Of a DNA stretch of 64,000 nucleotides, positions 22,640 to 34,191 are shown piece after piece. The position numbers and the translations under genes are program-made. Source of the stretch: Tethya wilhelma (Eukaryota > Porifera > Demospongiae > Tethyida > Tethyidae). Within the stretch, counting starts at the first letter, position 1. Every line of letters begins with the position of its first letter. The stretch is from contig CAXIPT010000002.1 of the NCBI GenBank assembly GCA_964030475.1, positions 14,099,950 through 14,163,949 on the forward strand, written 5' to 3'. Under the pieces are notes generated by a model that was not told the DNA's origin, searched no databases, and was given only the letters and a program-made list of their open reading frames with translations.

Positions 22640-22970
22640 TTAATTGTGGGAAATCTTCTCAGTCAAACTACATTGATTGTTAGCCTGAGACGGCTGCGAA
22701 AACCCTTGCAAGCCGAAAACCCCATTGGCCTGCCACAGACACCCCGTGACAGCGATGAAACCGCAAAGATATCTCAACACAGGAAAATTAATTATATAAA
22801 TTATCTTTTTATTTTATTTTTTTTTTTTATTATTATTATTATTTATTTATTGTATTTTAACACAAAGTCCTCCAAAATTATGGTATATATTTGCTAGTAA
22901 AGTGCGATATCTGAGACGGTAGTGCATATAGGACAAGCAAGAGTACAACAAAGGGTAGATCTATGACAGG
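22640..22970. other. Non-coding, simple-sequence stretch
   Basis: Contains T-rich and (ATT)n sequence at 22806-22855. It may include the 3' terminal repeat of the DIRS/Ngaro-like element, but no repeated terminus was found. Confidence 0.4.
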
Positions 22971-23966
22971 TCACTGTAGACAATGATATCGGTTGCTGTG
23001 CACGGGTGTGTTTGCCATAATAGGGGCTGACTGTAGTACATCCTCTTGAGGTGTCCTAATATACCGTTTGAAGGCAGTTGACTTCCATCTCCCTAGCATT
23101 TGTATATAGCGATCGCTTAACCCAGCCCTGGCGGCTGTGGAGGCGGCCCCTATGCGAAAACTGTGGCCTTTAAAGCTTTCTGGGTTGACTCCTAACTCGC
23201 GGAGAGTGTCCCGGAGTGCTGCGGTTAGGTGTGACTGGGATAGAGGTGTGCCGTTCTGGAAAAGGAAAAGAGGACCCTGCTTCGCTGGTCTGATGGCTAG
23301 GTATGCGAGCATCGAGGATACTGGACACAAAATAGAATTAGTCTTGCTAAGAAGCCGGTCATCCCCTTCTCCATATGGGTCTGTTTTGCTACTGCGAAGG
23401 TGAACACATAGGATCTGCGGATTGGTTCTAGAATCGATTGAGATGTCTGCAAGAGTGAGCACATGTTCAAGTCTCTGGGCGGAGGAAACTGTAAATTCAC
23501 CCGGTCTCAAGAATGCAAAAAATCCTAAGCAGAAGGCTGCCCACAGCATCGTTTTACGATAGTCAATTGTGTTTTGTGACCAGTAGGAGTGAATTTTCTT
23601 GAGGATGTCTGAAGTGATTGGGTGCCGCCTGGGGCGCTGGTGCTCAGGTGATTTTTTGTGAATGCTTTTTAATACGTAGGTCAGTCTAGGCATTGGTTGC
23701 GAGGAAGGGTCAGGGTGATGAAAACGAATGTGGTAGAAACGAACGGCTGATAGATAGGACTTCACGGTCTGCCAGCTGACCGTCTCTGAGAGGTATGCGG
23801 CGAAAGCACAAAGTTGATCCTCTACTGCTGGTAGGGGCATCAGTGAGAAGTATGAGCAAAACTGCATGTAACGTTTCCATCCCGACTGATAGGTGGACCT
23901 GGTTGAGGGTGAGAGTCCTTGATCAACGAGTTCAGAAACAGTCTTGTCCAAGTGTGAGATCCCCAT
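22971..23966 (-). CDS. Tyrosine recombinase of the DIRS/Ngaro-like element
   Basis: 331 residues. Integrates the circular cDNA by site-specific strand exchange. The N-terminal core-binding domain is residues 8-95 (LSPSTRSTYQSGWKRYMQFC, CAFAAYLSETVSWQTVKSYL). The catalytic set is complete: Arg154 (FLRPGEF), Lys194 (RSSKTD), His268 and Arg271 (GHSFRIGAA), Trp294 (GRW) and Tyr302 (FKRYIRT). The frame is fully open, and the start overlaps the end of RT-RH by 127 bp. An in-frame Met at 23966 was used; the real start could be internal. Confidence 0.9.
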   Translation of the reverse strand: MGISHLDKTVSELVDQGLSPSTRSTYQSGWKRYMQFCSYFSLMPLPAVEDQLCAFAAYLSETVSWQTVKSYLSAVRFYHIRFHHPDPSSQPMPRLTYVLKSIHKKSPEHQRPRRHPITSDILKKIHSYWSQNTIDYRKTMLWAAFCLGFFAFLRPGEFTVSSAQRLEHVLTLADISIDSRTNPQILCVHLRSSKTDPYGEGDDRLLSKTNSILCPVSSMLAYLAIRPAKQGPLFLFQNGTPLSQSHLTAALRDTLRELGVNPESFKGHSFRIGAASTAARAGLSDRYIQMLGRWKSTAFKRYIRTPQEDVLQSAPIMANTPVHSNRYHCLQ

Positions 23967-25654
23967 TGCGGCTGCTGCGTCACCACGATGTCTAGGATGG
24001 CAGTTGGGATTTGGGTGCGGGCAACCTGTGGCATTAGAGAATGGAAGAGAGGGAGATTATTGCGGGAAATCGCGTCAGCCGCGACGTTAAGCTTGCCAGG
24101 TACATGGTGGCAGTCAAAGTGAAAGCGAAAATATGCCGCGTAAAATGACAGGCATCGCAGCAGATGCATTAACAGTCCGTCTTTAGCTGTGCGGCTCTTG
24201 AGAACCTGTACGACTGCCATGTTGTCTGATTTAAAGCGAACACATCTTCCTGCCCAAAAAGGACCCCATAGTGCGGCGGCGATAACAATGGGAACCATTT
24301 CCTTAGCAGCAATATGGGTAGCCTGCCAGTGATGAGGCCAGGACAGTTGAAACCAGCCGTATGGCTCCGAGAAGGCCCCGCAACCAAAGGCACCCGATGC
24401 GTCTGACACCACGTCTGCGGATGGCTCAGCTACTGGGAAAAAGGACTTTCCGTTCCAGTCTTGCAAAAAGGTACTCCACCACAGCAGGTCAGCCTTCGCG
24501 CAGGCATTGAGGCGTATGTGATGATGCTTTGGTCGATCTCCCCCTAGCAGGCAAAACAATTCCCTTAAGAAGGACCGGCCTGGGGTGATCACTGTTGCTG
24601 CGTGTGATAAATGTCCCAGCAGGGACTCCAGCTCGCGAACAGTACAGGACTTCCTACCAATCCATTGCCGTATCATCTGTTGCAAGCGGGTAAGCTTCTC
24701 AGCTGGGAGCTTCAGTTCGTAGGTGCGGGTGTCAATCTGAATGCCGAGAAAGATAATACACGTCTGCGGACCCTCTGTTTTGTGTGTCGCAACAGAGATG
24801 CCCAGAAAGTTAAGGGTCTGTAGAGCTATCTGCAGCACGTCTGCTGCGTGACTCGACTCCGGTGCAACCAAGAGCAAAAAATCATCCAGGTAGTGCAACT
24901 GGTGTTGTATGCCCTGCTGTGCCAGCACCCACGCGATAAAATCAGCGACCGCGGTGAAGAGCTTTGGGGCAGACCTCAAGCCAAACGGCAGTGCCCTGTC
25001 TATATACACCTGGTCTCTCCATCTGATACCTAGGAGACGAGCATCCGTTGGGTGGACAGGGACAATGCGGTATGCATCTTTTAGATCGAATTTAATCAGC
25101 TGAGTTTCCCTGCCTAGATTGCGGATGAGTGCCACCGCCTCGTCCACAGATGCATATTGCAGTGAACACAGTTCAGAGGATATGCCATCGTTAACGCTGT
25201 GTCCTCTCGGGCAGGAGAGGTCAACAATTAGACGGTACTTATTGTGCTGGTGGGGTTTAGGGATTACGCCAATGGGGCTAGTGTGCACTAACCTAGCTTG
25301 GTCTAGTGGCAGCGGTCCAAGGAGCCTCCCTGCCAGGAGTTCCTCTGTAAGGCGTTCGTCCACTACTGAAGCCTTTTCAAGCGCCGAGGGATGATTCTTT
25401 AATCTTGACTTCAGTAGTCTTGGCTGCTCATTGTACCCTATTCGAAAGCCGTGGGTAAGCCCTTGGTGTATGAAAGCTGCAAAATCTCGGTCGGGGTGGG
25501 ACTCGAGGAAGGGAGCCAACCTCTCCAGGTTTATGGGTGACTGGTATTGTCGCCACGGGACAGCAACATGTGGGGTGGATGATGTCTGCAATCTTTGGAG
25601 ATCCCGAAGGTATCTATACTTGCCATGAACGATGTTAGCCGCAGGAAGAGACAC
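23840..25654 (-). CDS. Reverse transcriptase-RNase H of the DIRS/Ngaro-like element
   Basis: 604 residues. RT: GVIPKPHQHNKYRLIVDLS (residue 129 on), motif A FDLKDAY with Asp190, ALPFGLRSAPKLF, motif C YLDD at 255-258 and FLGIQIDT. RNase H: SDAS Asp418, KEMVPIV Glu452, SDN Asp477, and VAAD Asp527 in the terminal HxPGKLNVAADAISR stretch. All catalytic carboxylates are present and no internal stop exists. The frame may extend upstream through a splice acceptor (cctag) near 25670, because the gag and pol frames are separated by 362 bp of non-coding DNA. Confidence 0.92.
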   Translation of the reverse strand: MSLPAANIVHGKYRYLRDLQRLQTSSTPHVAVPWRQYQSPINLERLAPFLESHPDRDFAAFIHQGLTHGFRIGYNEQPRLLKSRLKNHPSALEKASVVDERLTEELLAGRLLGPLPLDQARLVHTSPIGVIPKPHQHNKYRLIVDLSCPRGHSVNDGISSELCSLQYASVDEAVALIRNLGRETQLIKFDLKDAYRIVPVHPTDARLLGIRWRDQVYIDRALPFGLRSAPKLFTAVADFIAWVLAQQGIQHQLHYLDDFLLLVAPESSHAADVLQIALQTLNFLGISVATHKTEGPQTCIIFLGIQIDTRTYELKLPAEKLTRLQQMIRQWIGRKSCTVRELESLLGHLSHAATVITPGRSFLRELFCLLGGDRPKHHHIRLNACAKADLLWWSTFLQDWNGKSFFPVAEPSADVVSDASGAFGCGAFSEPYGWFQLSWPHHWQATHIAAKEMVPIVIAAALWGPFWAGRCVRFKSDNMAVVQVLKSRTAKDGLLMHLLRCLSFYAAYFRFHFDCHHVPGKLNVAADAISRNNLPLFHSLMPQVARTQIPTAILDIVVTQQPQWGSHTWTRLFLNSLIKDSHPQPGPPISRDGNVTCSFAHTSH

Positions 25655-26016
25655 CAGGCCTTGGTTACCTAGGTATGTAACAAGGAGGGGAGGGGGTATA
25701 AAAATGGAATAAAATGAAGGGGGGGGGCATGCACTTCCGCTGTAAGTGGATACGTTTATATGACCTCGTCTGCAGAGTGACTAGTATATGACTCATTGTG
25801 TGTGCGCGCGTGGTGTGGCTCTTGCCTGCGGATACTTTGTATTGGTGCTATGAGCATACACCTGTGGCAATCGCTCTAACTACATGCATGTGAGGGTTTA
25901 GGTTGTAACAGGTTATCATTGAGCAGCAAGCAAGTTAGAGTACAGAAAATGACAAGACTAATCAGCTGAGCAATGCATAGTTAAGTTACGCGACACAATG
26001 TCTGTTCTTGTACTGG
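25655..26016 (-). other. Inter-ORF region of the DIRS/Ngaro-like element
   Basis: Holds a G-run (25719-25728), a tataaaa-like motif on the plus strand, and no conserved coding frame. It may be an intron or an internal promoter region; splice signals are plausible but not decisive. Confidence 0.35.
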
Positions 26017-27375
26017 CTAGACCAATCGCACTCCCTGTTGCTGTGGGTATGGCTGAGTGGGTAACGGCGCCGGCCTGGAGAAGGGTTGCCTGTACTGCTG
26101 GCTGTTCCTGGGGCAGTCCCTCGCCTTGTGGTCCTGACGACAGATAGAGCAAACGTGGCTGTACACGCACAATCCGGGAAAGGAACATGGTCCGCGGTTC
26201 CAAGACAGGCAAATATTGGCGCGCCTTGGACGAGGGGAAAATGATGATGGCCCTTCCTTCGACAATGACGTAGCCTCCCTCGTATTGAGTGGGTGTAGAT
26301 AAAGGAGTGCGCAATGCGGCCTTGTGTGGTCCACACCTCTACAGAGGGTACAGAATTGTGTCCTGGGGTCTGACCGCTGGCAAAGGACTGTTGCTGCTTG
26401 AAGTCCATCGTTAAGTGTATTCCACCGTGTATTTGGGTCGACTGCGGCTTGCTGACGGAATGCTCGATCATAGTCTAACCAGCCAAAGCCACCATATTGT
26501 TGTGCCTGTCGGATGATGAGTCTTGCATAGGCTAGCTGGTCCCTCGTTACCGGGTCTGACGTCAGGATAGCCATGTACCCGATGAAGCAGTAGCACCAGG
26601 AGGCCAGTGATTTGACCTCTCTCAAATGTGGGCGGTTGATCCCAAGTTGGTGGACGCTAATGGTGTTATGCACTGCTTCCAGCTGCTGTACAAGGCTAAT
26701 GTTGTCTGCCAGCAACTCCTTCATCTCGACAAATTGCTTCGACTTGACCTTTTCCACCAACTTCCTTGGGAATGGGGCTGCTGATGGTGAGATGACCATC
26801 CCGGAATGGGGTGTGCTTGTGGACTGCAGTGGTTGGCAGGTTGAGATAGGGCCCGCCAGAGAGGAGGGGGTGGTGATCATGGTGCTGCTAGGCATGCTGC
26901 TCTGGACGAGTGAGAACGGGTCTGTACAGAGCGTCTGGCTGAGCAGAGGGATTGAGATCAGTGATGCTGGTGGAGGCAACAAGCCCAGTCCCACCGGGGG
27001 TGAAGTGTGGTTCGCTGCGGGAGTGGTGCCTGCGGAGGAAGACGCCTCGCCTCCCTGTCCTGTCTCTCCTTGGGTCGTCTGTATCCTGATCTCGGCTCTA
27101 ACCTGCTCGCGCACCATGTCCATGAGCTGGGTTAGTAATTGTGCCCCGGATGCTGGCGGGTCCTGTTCAATCGTCGTGGGAAGGTTGGGTGGTACACCTG
27201 GGGCGAGACAGGAAGAGCTTTGTCCAGATTCAGGTTGAGAACTCCGGGTAGCTGCCTGCGTGGAGGCTCGACCTGACCGTCTAGGAGCGGTGGGTCTTGG
27301 CTTGGCTGCAGCGCTCGTGGTGCCCCGAGATGCTCGCTTGCCTGCTGCTGTGGATCTCTTCGCTGCCTTTGGCAT
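26017..27375 (-). CDS. Gag-like protein of the DIRS/Ngaro-like element
   Basis: 452 residues. The N-terminal 70 residues are Ala/Arg/Ser-rich and basic, followed by a low-complexity Ser/Pro linker. The central conserved part (about 200-310) includes KLVEKVKSKQFVEMKELLAD and KSLASWCYCFIGYMAIL. The C-terminal end has three zinc-binding patterns: CTLCRGVDHTRPHC (CX2CX4HX4C), CLSWNRGPCSFPGLCVYSH (CX7CX5CX3H, a CCCH finger) and CSICRQDHKARDC (CX2CX3HX4C). This suggests RNA binding and particle formation. The frame is open throughout; the start Met lies just downstream of a pyrimidine-rich leader. Confidence 0.8.
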   Translation of the reverse strand: MPKAAKRSTAAGKRASRGTTSAAAKPRPTAPRRSGRASTQAATRSSQPESGQSSSCLAPGVPPNLPTTIEQDPPASGAQLLTQLMDMVREQVRAEIRIQTTQGETGQGGEASSSAGTTPAANHTSPPVGLGLLPPPASLISIPLLSQTLCTDPFSLVQSSMPSSTMITTPSSLAGPISTCQPLQSTSTPHSGMVISPSAAPFPRKLVEKVKSKQFVEMKELLADNISLVQQLEAVHNTISVHQLGINRPHLREVKSLASWCYCFIGYMAILTSDPVTRDQLAYARLIIRQAQQYGGFGWLDYDRAFRQQAAVDPNTRWNTLNDGLQAATVLCQRSDPRTQFCTLCRGVDHTRPHCALLYLHPLNTREATSLSKEGPSSFSPRPRRANICLSWNRGPCSFPGLCVYSHVCSICRQDHKARDCPRNSQQYRQPFSRPAPLPTQPYPQQQGVRLV

Positions 27376-27670
27376 CGTTTTTTATCGTAGTAAACGGTGG
27401 GAGGAGAGCAGAGAGAGAAGAACTTACACCCAAATTCGCTTAGTACCGTATACTTCTTATCTGCCAACACAAGGTAGGAAACTCCCTCACGTGCTTTCTG
27501 CTAAATAAATGCGTATATTGCATGAACAGCTAACAACCCTTACCCAATAACTATTGAATACGCGCCTCGCGAGCGCACAGAGCACTGGGCCCAGGTGAGC
27601 CTCTCCCTTGTTAACTGTATTTAAATAGGTATTTAAATACTATGTAAAACCAAAGGCAGGGCAGCGAATA

Positions 27671-28155
27671 TTCGGATTCCAAATAACGCACACTTGTCTA
27701 ACTGGAAAAGGGTCGTCAACTTGATTTCCACGGTAGCTAATGAATTATTAATGAGTATAGAAATGAATGGCTGCCATACGGAGAAGGCGCTTTTCGTCTT
27801 GTATCTAGCGACTCAGCTAGAGAGACGAATAACCGATACAAAAAGCACATGAAGACAAAGAAACCAAGTTTATTCATTCAAGAATCAGCTTCTGAAAGCG
27901 AGTGGTCTTCGAGAAAAGTCGTTCCAAGATAGAAGAAGAAGATGGAGAAAATTGGAGGTTTGGCATACTTTAGTTTGTTATGGTTTTAGGCTATGTTTTT
28001 AGGCTCAATAGAAAAAGAAAAGGCTAAATAGTAGCTTAAGAAGCCTTTTAGTGCTAAGCGCTCAGTTTTTGCAGAGTTATTCGCGTGAATATTTGTATTG
28101 CGCTAATGGGCCATCCGTGCCATTCCTATGTACCCAGTACTACCGTACTGGGAAT
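27671..28155 (-). repeat. HP-repeat, inverted, full length, solitary
   Basis: ttcggattccaaataacgca...to the hairpin cccagtactaccgtactggg at 28133-28152. No FB-MITE is next to it. Confidence 0.85.
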
Positions 28156-29356
28156 AATGAATAAATGCATAATTAATGAGATATGGTAACTTAAAGAATT
28201 TTAAATGAAGGTGTGCATTATTTAGAAAATGCGCCATTAATTATTTATTTATTCATTATGTGCATCTGCAATTTAATTTGTACACATTATTAACAATGTG
28301 TAACCATGACAACAGCCCTGTAGCACCATAGGAACAAATCCTCTTCCAAATATTTGTGGTCACATGACATTGAAAATCCAAACATGAAAACTAAAAAGAG
28401 ATCTTTAAGTTAATTAGGCCTTATTATTCGTCCCGTGCCTTTAATTCCCTGAATTGCGTAAACCGTCAATTATCGGCCAGTACGTGTTATCGACCACTTA
28501 CCTATCATTTATTGTCAATAGTATCACAGACAAGTGTGCAGACAACTTACGGGAAATTATGGAAAGTATCAGGTAAGAAACTAGCCATCAATTGAAACTT
28601 TAGATCTCTGTAATAAAAAAATTGCTCTATACTCCCCCAGCACTCTGTAGCGCAATATGCCTTGTGCAAAATGGTTGAAAAAGCACTTAATCTCCAAAGT
28701 TTCCTCAAGGTTACGGGCTAGTATTTTAATATGAATAATTCATGAACCAGCCATAATTAGGCTTTTATGGCAACACTACCACTTGGACCAACTTCTACTG
28801 CTAGAAAAGCACAGTCATCGCCTGCTTATTCTTAGATAATGGAAAATGTGGATTATTACAGCGCGTCTCTCAAGTGCTACAGTGGAAGTCAGGCTTAAAC
28901 ATAATTTTGGTGTCAGCCTGGTGAGTTGTTCTAGCTAGAGTTGAAAGAAAGTCTTGTCGAGCCACCCTTGAGAACCTGCATAGGTTTTCTCTGCCACAGC
29001 GTTCAGGAAAGAAACTCTTTGAGCAGCTAAAAAGTGTTCAGTAGAAGCGCTCCAGGCACATACCATGCAGCTACCAAAGAGCGCTTCGATAATCCAGCTG
29101 TAAAAACTCTTCGAGCCACCCTTTACCTTCCAGTGTGCAGTACTTTAGTTGCCAATATACGGTAAGATTTTTGCAAGCTCTGCAAAAATTGATGCCAAAA
29201 ATTAACTATCTGCTTCCGCATCTAAAATAACTAGCGTGTGCTCATTAGCATATTCATATTCAAACACTAGCCTGTAAGGCCAACTGTTGCCAGTAGACCA
29301 TCAAAAAGAAAGCAATGTACTGACCAACAGATGCTAATGGCAATAATGAATAAATG
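28156..29356. other. Non-coding stretch, nothing recognised
   Basis: AT-rich, no ORF with recognisable motifs and no repeat family of this window. Confidence 0.5.
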
Positions 29357-29550
29357 AACTTGACGGAATTACATTACGAACTGTTCTAAACCAAAAGGAA
29401 AAAACAAAGCAAAAAACTTGACGGAATAGACAATTACATTATGAACTCTTCTAGAACCAGAAGGAAAAAAACAAAAACAAAAACTTAACGGAATAGAGAA
29501 TTACATCATGAACTCTTCTATATAAACCAGAAGGAAAAGCAAAAAAAAGA
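29357..29550. repeat. Three imperfect tandem units of 58-69 bp
   Basis: aacttgacggaatt/aacttgacggaata/aacttaacggaata start at 29357, 29415 and 29482. Each unit goes on through attaca-tatgaactcttct and ends in an A-rich aaccagaaggaaaa block whose length varies. Confidence 0.8.
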
Positions 29551-29619
29551 AACTGAAATGCCTGGGTCTGTTCAGAAGAGTAAATGATTCATATCAACTG
29601 AAGGTAACTAAATTAATTG

Positions 29620-31510
29620 TCACTGAGCTTTCCACATTTGAAGAACCTATAACACAATGTCATGTAGTGCATGACGGTTAAAGAGACAGCTGCTATATTA
29701 TTATACAGCTGTACCTCAGCACTCTTGGGCCTTCTGCTATGACTTCGTGTGCAGCATTTGAAGATAGAAAAATACTTTGAGACAGTATCTTCAGGGAATG
29801 TTTGGGATGGGTCAGCAATAGAATCAAATCCACTCAATGTAGCAACTTCTTCACCAACATGATCAATCTGTTGATAACCACAGCTATAGTACATAACTAC
29901 ATGTACATAGCATGACATACTGCTTTGACTTACAAGCTTTGGATCTGGCCTCTTAGCGTCAAACACCATCTGTCCACAAAATGTCTCAAGAACTACCTGT
30001 GTGTTAGTACTTCATTAACAATATAGATGTAAAGTTAATACTTACAATTTCATAACTATACACATCGCTCCTATCTGAGTACTGGCCTGTCGTAATCTCA
30101 GATGGATAGTTACCTTCTGACCTAGCAAAATCAATAGCTGAAAACATAGTCCTCCCTGCCGACAACCTAGAGAGAACCCAAAATCCCCCAACTTAGCATT
30201 GAAGTTAGCATCTAGAAGAATGTTTGCCCTATAAGTGCAAAAAATGATGGATTCGTAGTTGACAAGGTACAATAAATTGCATACGATTTTATGTCTTGAT
30301 GGCAACAAGGAAGTTGAGCTCCATGTATAAGTATGTGATTCCACAACATGTTTGAACAAGATTGTTGGTTCTCTGCTCAACTGTTAGTGATTTCACCCCT
30401 TTATGTAGTAGATCGTACAGGCTACCATTGGAGAGATACTCATATACAAGACTAGGTGGTTTGACACAGAAACCATACAAAGGTACAATGTTTGGATGGC
30501 GAAACCTATAGAACAAGATGCCAACTTACATTCTTGAGCATTTCAACAGCTAGCATGAAACAATTCAATACCTTGACAATGATGAAATTTCAGTAGCCAT
30601 TTGGCTACTTGGTTTACAGCATCTTTTCCCTCCTAGAGAAAAAGTTATATTAGTAAGTTTTGTGACAAGTAATCATACATATTTACCTTTGTCAAAACCT
30701 TAATAGCCACTTTCATACAGTTTCAGATCATACCCTTGTATACTATCAAATAGCCACCTCATTATTTCGAGAAAAGTTCCTAGTAGCAGTCTGTAGCTGT
30801 GAAACTTTGTACTCCATGCATTTCGCTGTAAAATAATCACTATAAGCACACTTGAGAATGCTTTAAATGAATCACTTACATGTGGCATCAATTGTGACAC
30901 TTGGCTGTCTGGTGGTACGTCCAAATGGACTCGAAATAGCTGGTTCCTTTTTCTTCTTGATGGCACTACTAGCCGTAGCAGATTCATTTCTTCCGGGACT
31001 ATCACCTTTAAAATTGATCATTCCATCTCACTCTCTCCCTCTCACAGACTCACACACACAGACATACACACAATCTGACACCCACCTTGATCATTACTAT
31101 CACACAATTCTACAGTAAACACTGCGGAATCAGCAACTTTGCTCCCACATTCAACATGACAATTGTATAACCCTGGTTTAGTAACAAAGATGACTGGGCA
31201 GATGGAAAGCTCAAACTTGCTTCCCTAAGGCACAACCACTGATACTTCTCCACCTCAGGTCCGTGCACAGTTGATACACAAAACAGAGGTACTGGTGGCA
31301 TAAATCCCCACACTGGAATATTGGTTTCACTCTGATGCTCAATTTCAAAGCGATCTGAGCCTACAGCAAGTACACAAAAGATATCAATAATTTCATAATA
31401 ATATTATTAATGGTTAAATCTTACCTGAATGAACATCATTGGACATTTCAACAGAAAAACCACCATGCACCTGAGGTCTCAGTAGTTCCACACCATCTAA
31501 ATATATGCAA
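29620..31510 (-). pseudogene. Ig-like and IRAK/receptor-like kinase exons of a broken gene
   Basis: Multi-exon gene read right to left. An Ig-like stretch at 31345-31095 carries GPEVEKYQWLCLG, then after a frame change GLYNCHVECGSKVADSAVF. A linker exon is rich in Lys and Ser. Then come YKVSQLQTATRNFSRNNE (typical juxtamembrane sequence of IRAK/RLK kinases), VAIKVLTK (ATP-binding Lys), HPNIVPLYGFC, VYEYLSNGSLYDLL, HQDIKS...NILLD (catalytic loop with Gln for Arg), LGDFGFS and SDVYSYEI. The last exon ends near 29620. At least one stop (after KGMI) and frameshifts near 30745, 30315 and 31200 break it. The signalling role is known for the family only. Confidence 0.65.
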
Positions 31511-31608
31511 CATAAAATATTAAAATAATACCACTATAATATATCTATACAAATGTAACAAGTTGACAACTATAATAGAATACCATACCTTTGATTATAC
31601 AGACTACT

Positions 31609-34191
31609 CAGGGCCGGCTCACTGTGGATGGGAATGGGTGGGCCAATTACATCAGGTAGCTAGTACTTATACTATAACAAGAAATTTTAATAATAACAGT
31701 TGTAGCTATTTACATTGAAACTTATGAGAAGTTACTAAACAAACTAAACTTGAAATTCAATGACATACAAAAGTACCAAATATTCTCAGTCTATGTTCTG
31801 AGCCTGTAACAAATTCATTTCCAATTTCTTCCAGTTGAACTTTGTCTAAAGCTTCCCTGTGAACATTTAATATCATGAGATTGTTAAGTTGTTGCTGGGT
31901 CATTGTAGTTCGAAGGTAGGTTTTGATCATTCGAAGGGTACTGAATGATCTCTCACTGGTTGAATTAGTTGCAGGCATTACCAGGATTAATTTCACGAGT
32001 GTCACTATTTCTGAAAACAGAGATCTAGCTGTAGTGGAAAAACTTTGCAAATACTGTACAACAGTTGAGAGTGACAGGTCTTTCTTGTCAAGGTATCCTG
32101 TTATGATTGTGAATTGGAGTTCAAAATTATCTTTATCAAGATCTTCATGGTACACTTCCATTACAGCTTTGATTTCATCTTCATGAGATAACCCTTTGCA
32201 TCCTTTCAGAAGTAGACACTCAAGACTGGCATATATTCTATAATCTTGCTGGTCAAATCGATCTGTTATGCATTGAATCAAGAGGTCTAGAGCTTCATAA
32301 TACACTACCTTGTAATGGTTGGCTGGAGTAGAGTGAAATTCAGGTGAAGCTTCACCAACCTCATATCGTCTAGGCACCTTTCTATTTCTTGGAAGACTTG
32401 GCTCATTAACATCCACTTGTTGAGCCCTGGAGGTAACAGATTGCCAAAATAGATCATATGAGGGATCTGTACGTAAAGCTTGAAGGGTACCCTTGACCAT
32501 TGTTGCAAGGCGTTGACCTTCGGCTGCAGACAAATCTTTCTTTTGCAAGACTTTGCTTAGATTATCAGTGTGTCTCAAAAGCATCTCACCGAAGTAAACA
32601 CCGAAATAGAAGTCAAAATAACTCGTTTGAAATGCCACACCATTAATTCTGGCTCTCATTTCACTCTCATTGGTAGCTTCAGCAGCCTCTTCCCATAACT
32701 CAATTAGAACTGAATAGTTTTCTAACACACTTTTCAAGGATTCTGCTCGGACAGTCCAATGGGTTGGGCACAGCACACGCATTCCAGGACCCTCTGGTTG
32801 TAACTCTTCCTTCAACTTTTGAAACATTGCATCTCGTTTTGGTGATAACTTTATTAACTTGGACATTTCTAATGTGATATCCAGAGCATTCTTCAGTACT
32901 TTGCAACATTTCATTGTGTCTCCAGCTGCTAGGTTCAAGGAGTGACCATAGTACATGGCCCTAGGCTCTTCTTCCTTAATTTGTTTTGCAACACCTGTTT
33001 TCATACCAGACATGGTACTGGCACCATCATAGCACTGTCCTCTAACTTTGTGAATGTCTAAATTGAAAGCTAACAGAACACTTTTGATAACTTGAACAAT
33101 TGTGGAGGCACTAGTGTTTTCAACTTCATGAAGACCAACAAAACTTTCGTGTACATTCATCCACCCAACGAAATACCAACACAACCTGCTCTCTGTTACC
33201 TTTGTCTGTGGTCTCATCAGCCATTATTGTATAGAATTTGGTATGTTGAATTTGCATTCCAATATCACGTAAAATTTTAAGCGCTAGCAATTTTATTAGC
33301 TCATTCTGAATATCCTTTGACATGTATGTGTCATTGTGTCGTCTCAACCATTCTTGAAGTTTGATGTCATTTCTTGATTCAAAAAGAAGTAATTGTTTAA
33401 AGTTTGAATCTTGCTCATTGCCATCTCCTCGAAGCGGAAGTCCTTGCCTAGCAAGGAACCGAATGCATCCTATAATTGTCAACAAAATGATGCGATTGTC
33501 ACTCTTCTTTGTTGCATGTCCTATATCCAATTGTTCAGCTATGTCTTTGGTCTGCTTTGGGAGGATATAGAGAGCCTCATTTGCTTCTATGTGATGGTCT
33601 GACTTGGCATGCTTGCCAATTTTGGATGTTCCATCTTTCCAGTTACAAAATCCTGAAGAAATGTATACAATATTATTACCATAAATTATTTACTAATAGT
33701 AGAAAGTTAACTGAATCTAACATAGGCCACATGCATATAATAATACTAGATACTGACTGAACTTACAAATGCAGGATCTGGACGAGATGCTTTGAGTATT
33801 TTTTTCTGTTTAATTGCTTGAACACAAGTTTGACAGAAAAGAACATCTTTCTCAGTATCATAGTGAAGGAAATCATACTCTTTAAACCATGCATGTTGGC
33901 AAGCGCGTTCTCTCTTTCCAAAGGTCCTCTTAGGAAATTTAAAAGTTTTAGGAGCATGAAATGGCTTAGAAGAACTTTCTGCCATTTTCTTGTTGCTAAC
34001 TCTATTTATCAGAAATGATTACATCACTTGAAAAATATTAGAATAATTATATCTCATTGCAGTCGGATCGTGATCGTGACAAAGAGCTTTCAGGAAGTTT
34101 GAAGCTAGACCTCAAAGATCAGTCAAGACTGTACAGCCAAATTATTGGGTGGGCCATGGCCCACCTGGCCCATACAGCTGAGCCGGCCCTG
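31609..34191 (-). mobile_element. hAT transposon inserted in the kinase gene
   Basis: Inverted ends cagggccggctca on the left and, inverted, CAGGGCCGGCTCA on the right. The flanking direct repeat is ctact (31604-31608 and 34192-34196), 5 bp where hAT usually shows 8. Length is 2583 bp. Joining the flanks gives a continuous exon (DLSSSFS then VVCIIK) followed by a GT donor. The transposase reads on the minus strand. Confidence 0.88.
31757..33985 (-). pseudogene. hAT transposase (ZMYM1-like), nearly intact, one intron and one frameshift
   Basis: The first exon (33985-33767) holds FPKRTFGKRERACQHAWFKE and a TTF-type Cys pair (FCQTC). A GT-AG intron at 33653-33766 leads to GFCNWKDGTSKIGKHAKSD-HH. 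The core follows: MADETTDKGNREQVVLVFRWVD (catalytic Asp). A one-base frameshift near 33170 leads to ESFVGLHEVENTSASTI, then QCYDGASTMSGMKTG, YYGHSLNLA and CPTHWTVRAESL. The dimerisation domain is MPATNSTSERSFSTLRMIKT. Only one lesion is obvious, which suggests recent activity. Confidence 0.85.

Larger units (their letters stand above)
22940..27400 (-). mobile_element. DIRS/Ngaro-like tyrosine-recombinase retrotransposon, coding part open
   Basis: Gene order on the minus strand is gag-like (27375-26017), RT-RNase H (25654-23840) and tyrosine recombinase (23966-22971). RT-RH and recombinase overlap by 127 bp in different frames. A recombinase in place of a DDE integrase defines the DIRS order. 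No methyltransferase domain lies between RNase H and recombinase, which favours Ngaro-like over DIRS1-like. All three frames are open with all catalytic residues, so this is the youngest-looking element here. Terminal repeats were not located. Confidence 0.85.

Noticed and set aside
24611..27238. Plus-strand ORFs opposite the DIRS-like element (for example 26612-27238, 208 codons)
   Set aside because: Mirror frames of the real minus-strand genes; no motifs of their own.
29357..29550. CRISPR-like direct repeats
   Set aside because: Units are adjacent without unique spacers; an ordinary minisatellite.
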